DNA from: Cephalotus follicularis
Lineage: Eukaryota > Streptophyta > Magnoliopsida > Oxalidales > Cephalotaceae
Length of the DNA: 64,000 nt
Direction of reading: 5' to 3'
NCBI GenBank assembly: GCA_001972305.1
Contig: BDDD01001627.1
Coordinates: forward strand, 129,908-193,907
The notes under the pieces are model-generated. The model was not told the origin of the DNA. It saw only the letters and a list, made by a program, of their open reading frames with translations, and made no database searches. Below, one piece after another: positions 11,010 through 22,252 of the stretch (its first letter is position 1; every line of letters starts with the position of its first letter). Both the position numbers and the translations under genes were made by a program.

Positions 11010-11670
11010 TTTAAAATCTAAGTCAAAAGGACAAACTATTTATTTTCTTTTTTATTTAGTGGACCCAAATAAAAACAATGGTTTCTTGAAATTAAGTTTT
11101 TTTCTTTTAGATTTCTATGCTTATAGAATCAATATGCCATTCTTGATTTTTGCATCGTTTCTCGTCTGATAATTAATTTGATGTTTTTTTCTTTGATCCT
11201 GTGTAGTTGTTTTTCTTTGATCCTGTGTAGTTTAATGCATCTGTAATTGTTAAGGACAAAATGGCACGCAAACATGCAGTTGTTACTCCAAGGAGACGCC
11301 AACAGAAATTTAATGCAAATTTCTCCCACCTAATTTTCACATTTTGGATTTTCTTTGTTTTTTTAATTATTATTATTTATTACTGTTCATTATTCCTAAT
11401 TTTGTAGGTGGAATTGGCAATGGGTGTAGGAATATTCGCAGTTTTCCTTGTATAATTTTTTTTTTCCTGATATAGCTCCTAGAGGTGACATTGACCAGGT
11501 AGATGCCCTAAACATAATGAACATAGATAATATTTTTCCCTTTTTGATGATTTTTTTTCAAAATTTTCAGGTTCTAAGAGATAGGAGAAGGATTTGCAGA
11601 ATGGGAAGAGGTGTGCTCTGTGCACACTCTTCAATATGGTCCTTAAGATATATGTATGGCCAATATCGAA
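11010..11670. other. AT-rich spacer without a recognisable gene
   Basis: It contains a 23-bp direct duplication (tttttctttgatcctgtgtag..., at about 11187 and 11211). The word ttattcctaattttgt-like near 11390 recurs near 13110, on the other side of the hAT insertion. Short open frames here show no known domain. Confidence 0.5.
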
Positions 11671-11796
11671 GTCATTTATGACCTTGATCGCACATTCTAC
11701 GATACTCAAGAACATGGTAATAAGAATACATGTAGGAGCACAAAACTTCAGAGAGTAGTTGCATAACAACTTTTGTGTGATCAAGGTCATAAAGGA
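11671..11796. repeat. 24-bp near-perfect inverted repeat around a 78-bp loop
   Basis: The arms are at 11671-11694 and 11773-11796 and share the core tatgaccttgatc / gatcaaggtcata. The unit is embedded in old LTR-like DNA. Function is unknown. Confidence 0.6.
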
Positions 11797-11844
11797 CTTC
11801 CCTCTAGGGGGCACATAAAGCATAATGATGATTTAGCGGAGTCT

Positions 11845-13420
11845 GCACAAAGCTATGTAGAACATTCTAGTGTCTTGTAGAAGGTTAACAGAGGCATGTT
11901 TGCACACTTTCTTATGTAGACCATTCTAGTGCAATGTAATGTTGTAAAGAGTGTTGTGCCACCTATATAATTCTATACTAAGATAGAATACAAAGAGCAT
12001 GCTAGATTGGCTTGCCTATAAATAGGTCAAGCTCGTTTATAAACAACTTAGAATTCTAGATTGCAATACAAACACTTTCTAGAAGTACTCTTTAAACTTT
12101 TATTGTGTTAACAGGGGCGGAGGCAGGAATTTAAATATGGAGGTGCCGGAGGTGATGTAAAAATTTAAAACTATATTTAAAAATTAATACGAGATACGAC
12201 AAAACATAAAATTTTTAACACTAAAAGTTCAATATTATTAAATGAAAATATTTAGAGAAATACAATCAACTTTGACATATATCTTCCACCACCGAAGTCC
12301 AAAGATTATATATCCTCTTTGTATAAAGAAAAAAAATACATAAATATCTATTTCATTGTGAATCAACTTTAAAATTAATCTTTTCTAATTTTTCAAGATA
12401 AATTAATTATATGTTTCGATAATAATATTTTTGTTATTAGGTTAGAATTATGAACATTAATAAATTTTGTATCAACTAAAAATAAATAAACAATAAAAAT
12501 AATAAACATGATAAGTGATAAGAAATACAATATAAATAATATTTTAATAAAATAAATAATATTTTGATGAAATTAATGAATACCTTTTTGTATTATAATG
12601 AAATTGGATCACTGATTTTTGATCTGGAATCACGAGCACTCATACCGCAGTCAAAGCCTAGACACGTGAAGGAGACAGGAGATGAAAATGTGATGGACAC
12701 GCGAAGGAGGCAGGAGATGAAGGCAATGAAGAAGAAGTAGAAATCTGCAGTATAAAAGAAAATAGGAGAAAGATGAACAGTTGGTATTAAATAGACAAGC
12801 AGAGTATAATAATTGCCATCCTTGAAAAATGAACAGCCATATTTTAAAGTGTATGTGTCTCAAATTTCAAAATATTTTTTTAAATGCTTGGCACCCCAAA
12901 TCCTTGAAATGCTAAATTTTAATATGTATTTAATCCTTTTTTTTTTGACTTTGGGGGTGCCTGGCACCCCCAAAGCCCTACGTGGCTCCGCCACTGTGTG
13001 TTAAGATCACACGGAAAAAAGTTAGTCTATGACAATTATTCAGAGAAACATATCAAATTTTAGGTTTTTTTTACGTTTTTTTATTGTTTATTATTGTTCA
13101 TTGCTCCTAATTTTGTGTGTAGAATCCATTGTGTCACGGGTAGAATTTTGCAGACACATTTTGTCATGTATTGACTTGTAGAGAGGTTAACAAAGACATG
13201 TTTGGATACTAGAGTTATGTAGAACATTGTAAAAAGTATTATGTGGTCTAGATAATTCTAGACAAAGGTAAAATACAAAGAGCATATTAGATATTCTAAA
13301 GTAGTCTAGAGTGGTAAGACACATTCTCATAAAATTTGAGTGAATTCTCAAGAAACTTGTAGAGATAGAACTCTAGTTTTAGGTACTCTTCAATATACTA
13401 CTACTAGTTGTGCCTCATAA
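11845..13420. repeat. Old LTR-like repeat, two diverged copies flanking a hAT insertion
   Basis: Segments at about 11870-12110 and 13170-13300 share wording in the same order: cttgtagaaggttaaca, then aatacaaagagcat, then tagat. The left one also has a TATAAATA box near 12019. This fits two copies of a short, old LTR or TRIM-like repeat, now heavily decayed. No coding sequence between them could be assigned. Confidence 0.45.
12112..12996. mobile_element. Non-autonomous hAT element with perfect 8-bp TSD
   Basis: The left end caggggcggagg and the inverted right end cagtggcggagcc form short terminal inverted repeats of the CAGTGGCGGAGCC hAT type. Both sides are flanked by tgtgttaa (12104-12111 and 12997-13004), an exact 8-bp target duplication that is diagnostic for hAT elements. 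At 885 bp with no transposase frame it is a non-autonomous derivative. The direct inference is that it inserted into the LTR-like repeat described above. Confidence 0.93.
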
Positions 13421-13859
13421 CCCAAAAAAGGAAGAAATGTTAGTCATTTCCAAACTACAACACTTCCATGATATGATACCTTAATAATTGTCTTAAACAT
13501 TTTTGGATAATAGAGTAGGGGTAAATGATTATGTCAACGAAACTAATATGCTAAGCTTTATATTTGGGTCAGAAATGCAGCATTCAGTGTTGGGACAGAA
13601 GGTCTAACACAAATGACTCATCACACATTATATATGAAGTCAGCCCAAAGGGAAAAAAATATTGTTAATTATTTTAGGAAGATGTAAACCAATCATGGCT
13701 GGAAAGCTTGAAATCCCTGCGAACTACCACATTCAACTCATCAAAAGGCTGTTAATGCATTATGGCTGAACAGTATTATGCCTAAGTTAAGAAATGCAGT
13801 CAAATCTAATGATTTTGATCGTGAGAATTAATTTAAAATAAATTCAATTAAACATGATA
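13421..13859. other. Decayed sequence left of the copia pol relic
   Basis: No domain could be read. It lies where a copia 5' region and gag would be expected but shows no similarity to the 3' LTR at 17698-18236. Confidence 0.4.
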
Positions 13860-14999
13860 AAAGATGAAGGTTGGTCGGCAGACTCTCGTGCTACTAGACA
13901 TTTTTGCAAAGATAGATCGATTCAAAATTGATATTCTTTATGAAATTGAGAAAGAAATTTTATTGGGTATTCTCGTATCATTAAAATTTTTGGTGAATGT
14001 GAGATTGAATTAAATTTTACATCGGAAAGAACTTTTATCCTAAAAAAATGTGCTCTACATTCCTCGGATGATAAAAAATACGATGTCTAACTATCTCCTC
14101 AATAAGGCTGGTTTCAAACAAACCATAGAATCTGACCAATATATAATCTCTAAATATAAGATGTTTGTGGACAAGGGCTACGCATGTGATGGAATATTTT
14201 TGAGATGAATAAAATGTATTCTATTTATTACATGCTTTATTGTGTTAATTTATGACATGGTAAGTTGCGTTATATTAACAGTACATATATATCATGATCA
14301 TGAATACTTTGAAACTTAATTATTCCAAGATTAAGAAATAATTTTCAAAAAATTGATTTTTTTAGCATGACAAAAATTACTAAAACACTTCGTATAAGTG
14401 TTGAAAGAAATTATAAACTTTTAAATTTAATACATACAGACATATGTGAATTTAAAGGATTTTTAATCCGGGAATGAAATAGATATTTTATCACTTTTAT
14501 TGATGATTATTCGAACTACACATATGCCTATTTGCTTAAACACAAAAAGTGATACTTTTGAAAATTTTAAAAATTTTATTATTGAAGTAAAAAATCAATT
14601 TGGTAGAAAAATAAAAAGATTTCAAAATGATAGAAGTAAAGAATATGATTCTATTGATTTTAAAAATTTTGTTCAATCTCTTAGAATAATTCGTGAAGTT
14701 ACCCCTCCATATTCTCCATTTTCTAACGGAGTAGCTTAGCAAAAATAAAACTTAGAAAACTTTGATAAATGTTATACTTGTTAGTTCTAATGCTCCTTCT
14801 AATTTATGGGGTAAAACTATTTTGACTATTTGTTATATACTAAATAGAATGCCACATTGGTTGACCAAATTAACTCATTTTGAGCTATGGAAAAATCATA
14901 AGCCAAATCTGAATTATTTTAGAGTACGGGGTTGTTTAGCTTATGTAAGATTGACAGACGCATAGGTTGGGAGATCAAACTACCACTTGTGTTTTTCTT

Positions 15000-15172
15000 A
15001 AGTAATGTTATTAAGCACAAGTGATAACACATCACAAGTGTATCACAAATAAGTTGTGAAAATATTATTAGTATTTTTTTAAACACTATTAATGATATTT
15101 TAACTTTTGATATATATTTTAACAACTCATTTGTGATGGATGTCACATCACTTGTGATTAATAACATTACTT
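15000..15172. mobile_element. MULE-type MITE (173 bp) with perfect 9-bp TSD, inside copia integrase
   Basis: The terminal inverted repeats read aagtaatgttatta / taataacattactt, and the inner arms (cacaagtgat, atcacttgtg) also pair. Flanks gtttttctt at 14991-14999 and 15173-15181 are identical 9-bp duplications, the size made by Mutator-like transposases. It has no coding capacity. Confidence 0.9.
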
Positions 15173-17380
15173 GTTTTTCTTGGCTAATCTTTAAATAGTA
15201 ACGCCTATAGATTTTTTGGATATTGCTGATAATTTTAAATTTGAATCTAGGAATGCTATATTTCATGAAGATAAATTTCCTTTTAAATCCAGAAATAGTG
15301 GGGGACAAGAAATCTTAGAATGATATTTTTCTAAAATTACTTCTTCTTCTAATTTACAAGCAGAAGAAGATTTTCAACCAAGAAGAAGTAAAAGAGCTAA
15401 GTTGAAAAGAATTTTGGTTCTGACTACTATCTTTTTAAAATTGAAGAAAATCATTTTTCTTTACAAGATGCTTTAAAATCATCGGATTCAGATTTTTAGA
15501 AATAAGTTGTTAATGATGAAATGATTCACTAATATCTAATAAAACTTGGAAACCAGTAAATTCACCACCTGTTTGTAAAACCATAGATTGCAAGTGGATC
15601 CTTGTAAAGAAGTTTAAATTTGATGGTTCTTTTGATAAGTCTAATGCAAGGTTTGTAGCCAAAGGTTTTAAATAAAGAGAAGAGATTGATTTTTTTGATA
15701 CTTTTTCTACTGTTACAATACTGATATCTATTAGATTATTGATATCTATCGCAATTATCAAAAATATTGTAATTTATCAAATGAATGTAAGACATTTTTT
15801 TTTAAATGGAGGCTTGGAAGAGGAAATATACATGAACCAATCTGAAGTGTTCATTATGGCCGGCCAAGAAAACAAAATGTATAAGTTAACTAAGTCCTTA
15901 TATGATTTAAGGTAAGCTTCAAAACAATGGCATGAAAATTTTGATCTTTGTATGTTTAGTAATAGTTAATTTTAAATCGAGTGAGTGTGATAAATATTTA
16001 TATTTTCGATCTTTTGATGGTTATCATGTGATTATATGTTTATATGTAGATGATCTTTAGTTCTAATTTAGAAATAATTAATGAAACCAAATTAATGTTT
16101 CATAGCCATTTTGATATGTAAGTTCTTGGAGGGTTAATGTGATTCTTGGCATGAAAATCACAGGGACGAATGAATGTATTTATCATAACCAATCCCATTA
16201 TACGGAGAAATTATTGAGAAAATATAATTATTTTAATGGTCAAATTGTTTCTACTCGGCCTGTAGCAGACACTCACTTCCTATTTCTAATTATAAATAAA
16301 TAATTGATCAAAAGCAATATGCTAGTATAATTGGCAGATTACTCTATGCATGTGATTGCACAAGACTTAACATTGTTTTTGCAGTAGGTTTGCTTGGCAG
16401 GTTTACTAGTAAACCAAGTATTGATCTTTGGTATGCTATTAAACATTTAATGAAATATTTGAATGGCACCAAGAACTATGCATTATTTTATAAAATCATT
16501 CTACTTGAAGAATTTTGTGATGCAAACTAGAACACATTGACAGGTGATTCTTTATCTATTACTGGTTATATTTTTACATTGGGTGGCGGTGCCATTTGTT
16601 GGAAATCGAAAAAACAACAAATTATTGCTAAATCTACAATGGAGGTAGAATTAATTTCTTTGGCCTCTGCTAGCGAAGAAGCTAGTTGGTTAAATGATAC
16701 AAGAGATTCTCTCATGGGAAAAATCAGTACCACCCATACTTATACATTGTGATAGTACTGCTGCAATTGGTAAAGTGCATAATCATTATTATAATGGAAT
16801 TTCCAGAGCAATAAGAATAAAATACAGTACTGTGAGGTCCTATTTGTGTAATGGGACTATAAATGTAAACTATGTAAAATCAAATGATAATATTGTAACA
16901 AAGGCTCTAGTTAGGGAAATGGTCATGATTGCATCGAAGGGGATGGGACTCAAGTCTAGATAAAATAAAAAATAAATAAATCTCTTATAAGGATACTCAA
17001 CCCAATTTTAAGAGAACTAGGTTCGAAAAGAACAAATTATATGCTTTATTAAGAGATGTACCATTTGAATTAATATATTATACATTTCTAAGGTGTAAGA
17101 TACATATATCCTGTAACGAATTAAGGATGAGTTTTTCAAATTTTTAATGAAGTCTGTGACGTTGAGAGATAGGTATAAGAGCTCTTTTTACGGATTTCAC
17201 CTATGTGAGAATGGGAGTGAGGCCGCTCCCTATGATAATCGAGCTTATTATCTTGATCACTCGTAAAACTGGGATCAAGCATAGAACCGTAAAGTGTTGA
17301 TTACAAAAGTTTATGTTGACACTTTGATTATTATGTGTGTAACGCAATTATCTTTTATTCCTAAAAACAGTTATATTTGT

Positions 17381-17540
17381 GGAAGTACCTTTAGCCTAAT
17401 GGTTAGAGGCACATCACCATCCAAGGGATTTAATCCCCCTTTCCTCCCTGGGTGGAACCCATCTTCTCTCATCCAAAGGATTTAATCCCCCTTCCCCTTC
17501 CCCTTTGGGTGAATCCCCTCTCTCCCCATAAAAAAAAAAA
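17381..17540 (+). mobile_element. tRNA-derived SINE
   Basis: An A-box-like word tagcctaatgg (17392-17402) and a B-box-like word ggatttaatcc (17426-17436) sit at tRNA-like spacing. A C/T-rich body follows, in which the ggatttaatccccct block is partly repeated, and it ends in a run of A (to 17540). The text aaaaacagttata occurs both just before the element and at its right end (overlapping the A tail), as a target duplication should. It lies in the 3' non-coding part of the copia element. Confidence 0.75.
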
Positions 17541-17697
17541 CAGTTATAGTTCAAAACTTAATTCACTATCGACTTTGGAACAAGAATTATCGACTCGCTC
17601 AGTAAAGGTTCAACGCAGTGCATACCTTCGTTACACGTAATAATTTATCTATGTCCAAGACATGTATTATATCTTTTAATTAAAAAAGTGGGGGAAT

Positions 17698-18236
17698 TGT
17701 TGTGTTATTTTTTAATTAATATAATCATTAGCCTTTATTATCAGTTATACCCGTTAGTAATAATAGCATTGACGACGTAAACCTATTCATTATTCAGTAA
17801 TTGCTTTATGAATGTGTTTTAATGCTAATGAATTCTATAATGAATGTGTTGTCTTCTATAGTTGTATGTGATGTGTGTGTGTATAGGCTTAGAGACACAA
17901 GTTATAAGAAAAGCTTTATATTATATCCTCCATTTTATACATAACATATATTAACTGATTTCAGCATAAAAATGTATTTTTTATTGAAACTTTTTGTCTT
18001 GTAAATTGTGTTGATTCATAAAAGTGGCTGACTATCGTATCTTGGGGATGATACGTCAAGATAATCCGCTACGTTAGCATGCATTGAGTTTACCGAGAGG
18101 ACGTGGATCTTCTAAAGAAAGCATAATTCTACGTGCCTCACGTTCAACTCTTTCGGTTACTTTAATTTGTTATATATTTAATTTATAGTTACTTAAATTT
18201 ACTTTCTATCATTTTTCTAACACGTTTTCTCCAACA
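17698..18236 (+). repeat. 3' LTR of the copia element
   Basis: It begins TGTTGTG right after the purine tract gtgggggaa and ends CTCCAACA, about 539 bp later. The partner 5' LTR was not found in the window. Confidence 0.7.
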
Positions 18237-19218
18237 TAGAGCTTATGAGATTAGTTGGAAATATGACAGCAAACGAACCAAGCCGTTCGTAAACAACTCG
18301 CGACTCGACTCGATAATGGCTCGTTCGCGTTTGTTCGATAAGCTTAACGAACGAACACGAACACGATTTTAAGGCTCGTTAGGCTCGACTCGTTATGTTC
18401 ATTAAAAGCTCAATTATAAACTCGATAATAACTCTTACAAGTAAATGTTCTCTCCACTTAAGTGCATCATATAACGATTATGAATTACTAAATGAAAAAG
18501 GCAGGGCAGATGGAGTGAGTAACATCACAAATTTATTATAATTGAATATTATATATATTTTATTTTATTAAATATTTTATATTTTCATTATACAATATAT
18601 AATATATTTTTTATTTTTTAATATAATTTATTAGATTGCTCTATTTTATTGATGAGAGTATTAGCTACATGATAACAAAAAAATTTAATAAAATAAATCT
18701 AATATATAATACTCTCACTATTACAGTAACTAATAGTTTAATATACTAATACTCTCTAAGAAACTTGAAGAAACGTGATTGTGAAAAGTGAAACAAAACC
18801 CAATGTCTATACATTACTCCATCACATAACATAACACAGAACACGCCGCCACATCACACCCAATTCAAACCTAAAATCATATATCTCTCACCAGTCAGGC
18901 TGCCACCACATTTGCTCATCGGATCTGATCTCCACCGCTAATCTCCTCACCGACAACATCTTCTTAATATTTCTTCACCGCTGATCCGATCACAAGGAAA
19001 GAACTACATCACTGGTGCACTCCCTTACCAATAAGTGCTTTATCCACTTTAGTGCATCATGTAGCGATTATGAATTGCTAAATGAAAAAGGCATGGCAGG
19101 TGGTTCACCACTTGAAATTTCATGTATCACGATATTATACCCAATAAAAGTTGTGAGATATGATACCAATGTTAACTTTTTAAATAACAGTTGTGATATC
19201 ATTTATTTGAAATGGTAT
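18237..19218. other. AT-rich spacer with a half MITE and a direct repeat
   Basis: Positions about 18270-18395 are a partial copy of the small element at 19219-19400 (words acgaaccaagccgttcgt, ctcgactcgataat). A 60-bp direct repeat (cact..agtgcatcat.. to ..ggcaggtgg) lies at about 18455-18512 and 19045-19102. Positions 18780-18990 are unusually C-rich for this region and look like a plant gene leader, but no open frame follows. Confidence 0.45.
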
Positions 19219-19400
19219 TAGGGCTGCAAACGAACAAAACCGTTCGTGAACAGCTCGCGACTGGACTCGATAATGACTCGTTTGCGTTCGTTCGATAAGC
19301 TTGACGAACGAATACGAACACAATTTTAAGGCTTGTTAGCTTAACGAGCCGAGCCCAAACAACCCTAAGCTCGGCTCGACTCGGCTCATTTGCAGCACTA
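19219..19400. mobile_element. Small hAT-like MITE (gggctgcaaacga family)
   Basis: The ends TAGGGCTGCAAACGA and (inverted) TAGTGCTGCAAATGA are near-identical terminal repeats. The body is rich in gctcg/cgagc words. The family is common in plant genomes as far as I recall. I found no convincing 8-bp duplication, so the superfamily is tentative. Confidence 0.6.
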
Positions 19401-19840
19401 GTTGGAAACTTAAGGGATTTGTTGTAATGAAGTTAATTAGACATTTATGATATCACATATTATGTTACTGGATTTTTTTCATTTAAGTTGTTATTCACTC
19501 TCCATTTTGATTGTGCACATTGGATGTTTAAGTTGTGAATATTACATCTATTATGAGATATATAAATATTATCTAATTATCGAGGATAATATAAAAGTGG
19601 ACTGTTCTATGAACACGATGCATGAAGTTGATATCACAAAAGAGGCAATTGTACTTTATAATTAGATGCTTGACTAAAATTCATATTAGTTAAGGGTACT
19701 AGTAATGTGACCAATGACAAAGTCTTGCATCAACTAGTAGCTGCAAGGTCAAGTTGATCCATTATTAGTGGTATAAATTATCATCATATACTTATGTTGG
19801 ATTTGAATTGGACATACATGGACTTATTCAAGTGAGAGAT
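19401..19840. other. AT-rich target DNA of the Tekay element
   Basis: No known coding domain. It continues after the insertion at 28950, so it is the left half of the pre-insertion site. It ends in gagat, the target duplication. Confidence 0.5.
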
Positions 19841-20075
19841 TGTGATGACCGAATTCCCTTTGGTACTATTCATGCATACATCGTACCGTATTGTACCGTA
19901 TTGGACCGTACTGAACCGTATTGTATTGAGGTATTCTTATACCTATTGATATTGTATTGGTTATATGCATGTATAGTAGGGATTTTGGGCAGAGTTTCGG
20001 AGAGTTGGTCGAATTGACTATTTAAGTCAATTTTCTTTCTTTTCTCTCATTATTCTCATTTCCTCTCCTCTCTCT

Positions 20076-20117
<42 letters not shown>

Positions 20118-20562
20118 TTGCTGGCAGCCTCCACCTTCCTCTCTTGTAGCTGGAATTGCATCTCCATCAACAAGAGCAGTGATTACAAGTTGTAGCTTAC
20201 CAATTGAACAAGAAAGTAACGTTTTTGGGCGATTTCTACCGATCGATTGAGTGGAAGCTCAACTTTTGAAGCTTCAGTGATAAGTAGGACTTCTTTACTG
20301 AATTGCCTACTGTTTTATTGATTGATTGACTGAATTGCATGATTGAATTGAATGATTGAGTGATTGAATTGAGGTTTTTGGGTTTATATCAAACCCTTGA
20401 CCTAATTGTTAAATTGAATGATTGAATTGATTTTGGAAGGTTGTAACTAGTTTTACTAACCTCAAATGATTGATTGTAAACTTTGGTTTTCAAAGAATGT
20501 CTTTTAATTGGATTTTGGCTTGAGATTGGCCCATTTTCTACCAGAAAAATCGACCCTGCCAG

Positions 20563-20880
20563 GAAAGACGTCGACCCTTAGCCCAAAGGCGTCGATGTCT
20601 TTCTCATATGAGTGCAACATCCTTGATTCTGCAGCAAAGACATCGACGTCTTTCTAAAGACGTCGACGTCTTTGCCTCGATATGTCTCGCCCTAGGAAAG
20701 ACGTCGATGCCGAACATCGATGCGCATTCCCAGGTTATTTTTATTGAAAAACGTCGACGCCTTTCTCAAAAGACGTCGACGTCTTTGGCCAATCCTCTAC
20801 ATGAACAAGGAAAGACATCGACGTCTTTCCTCCATTTTAAAGAGGAGTCGACGTCTTTCATTAAAGACATCGACGCCTAA
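20563..20880. repeat. Array of AAAGACGTCGACGTCTTT words, 5' LTR copy
   Basis: About eleven units, several of them perfect 18-bp palindromes (AAAGACGTCGACGTCTTT), others with GAC-ATC-GAC or GATGTC variants. Spacing is irregular and some units abut. Confidence 0.92.
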
Positions 20881-21878
20881 TGTACTGAAAGGAGTTTTGA
20901 CTGTTTTAAAGCTAGTTTTCTACTTCTTTTCACATAGCCACTTGACCGGAACCTCACTTGAGGTGTTCAAGTATTTGAAAACAGTTTTTAATGATTGCAC
21001 TGACCGATTGATTGCTTGGGTCATGAGTGTTGCTGCGAGTCTAAGTTGGTAAAATGGATGCACGTTCCCATCCCTTCACTTATTGCTTTGCTTCGACGTT
21101 GTATTGGTGCATCGATCGATTGCTTGAGTCGTGAGTGTTGTTGTGAGCCTAAGTCGGTACGATGTACGCATGTTCCCATTTCTCCATTAGACACCACCAC
21201 TTATTGACTTTACCCAATATTGTATTGACTTGATTGATTGATTGATTGTATTGTATGGATCCTATAGAGCGACCTTATGATTCGTTTTGGCATGTTAGGG
21301 TGTTGACTCTGTCCGCCTATTCCGTCGATCGTTTCATTCATTGTATTGTATTGACCCGCTGACGAACGGTATTGATTGTTGCTCCCTTTATGGTCGAGCT
21401 TACCGATTGTTGCTCCCTGACGGTCGAGCTTACTGATCACTCCCTTTATGGTTGAGCTTACCGTATTGACCCAGCCATAGGCTGGAAGATCTATGAGTTC
21501 CAGACCTGATCAATCTGGAAATCATAGATAGATCTCCCACCCTTTTTGAAGGACTACCTTACGTGGGATTGATCACCGCTGACCGATTGACATTGTATTG
21601 ACCCGGTCGCATGCTCTATAGGATATTGATTGATTGATTGGGTGTTTCATACACCACCACTGAGTGTCTGCCATTGATTCATTGTTATAGATCCTATCCG
21701 TATGCTATGTTGGGCCATTGTCTTACGGATAGTCTGATCGCCAATTGTACATGTACATTTGCCATGTCATGCATTGATATTGTACACCGCACATTGTTAT
21801 TGTATAAATTGTCACCGATATTGCACATTGTACATGCATACATGCTGCATGGGGTTTCTGCTTAGCTAGTGTGGCTAA

Positions 21879-21898
21879 CCCCATCCTTCGGGGTGGGG
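21879..21898 (+). other. 8-bp stem with UUCG tetraloop in the 5' LTR
   Basis: CCCCATCC-TTCG-GGGTGGGG pairs over eight positions, with one G-U pair in RNA and the very stable C(UUCG)G loop. An identical copy lies in the 3' LTR at 28586-28605. It lies about 340 bp before the LTR end, in what is probably transcribed LTR. Confidence 0.85.
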
Positions 21899-22238
21899 CT
21901 GTGTTGTACCTTTGTGTGCTGCATAGGTAGGGCAACAGGTAGCAGTGGACAGAAGGACTGAGGACCGTTGATCGCTTGACTGCTTGGACACCGAGGAGTT
22001 GGTTGTGAGAGATTGGAGTGTATTGTATTGAAAGATTGTTAATGTTTTGAAAAGACTTGTATTGTAAAGGAAATTGTATCGTATGTATGGATCAGTGTAT
22101 TGTTTCTTCCGCAACTGATATATATATTGCAAAGTCTTATGTTTTTCCGCATTTTATATTGCTAGTCCCGACCATTGTATTGTATTTTGGATTGAGCGAA
22201 ATGCCACGTGTCCGCCCTGCGGGCGCGGGGTGTTACAG

Positions 22239-22252
22239 TATGATATCAGAGA
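22239..22252 (+). other. Primer-binding site of the Tekay element (tRNA-Met type)
   Basis: TATGATATCAGAGA follows the LTR end by one base. It matches the TGGTATCAGAG class with one or two differences. Confidence 0.6.

Larger units (their letters stand above)
13860..18236 (+). mobile_element. Ty1-copia element, old and 5'-incomplete
   Basis: The parts appear in copia order. The segment before integrase lies near 14040-14210 (LLNKAGF, YACDGIF). The integrase core and C-terminal side lie near 14440-14965 (PPYSPFSNGVA, NRMPHWLTKL, FRVRGCLAY). Reverse transcriptase lies near 15540-16500 (KWILVKKFKFDG, RFVAKGFK, LYDLR). RNase H lies near 16540-16960 ([29 protein letters not shown]). A purine tract at 17687-17696 leads into the 3' LTR. 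No matching 5' LTR was found. It is broken at many points and clearly old. The clade is not resolved. A MITE and a SINE have inserted into it. Confidence 0.85.
19841..22237 (+). repeat. 5' LTR of the Tekay element
   Basis: It runs from TGTGATGACCG to GGGGTGTTACA. It contains a CT microsatellite (about 20083-20115), a GACGTCGACGTC array, many attgattg repeats, a short tandem block around 21370-21460 (gctccctttatggtcgag units) and a C(UUCG)G hairpin at 21879-21898. Confidence 0.92.

Noticed and set aside
17385-17450. Possible tRNA gene
   Set aside because: A and B boxes are present but no cloverleaf stems; A tail and target duplication point to a SINE.
20608-21052. Frames of 90 and 110 residues rich in RRRLS/DVDAF words
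   Set aside because: They are translations of the GACGTCGACGTC array; the spacing is not codon-phased across units.
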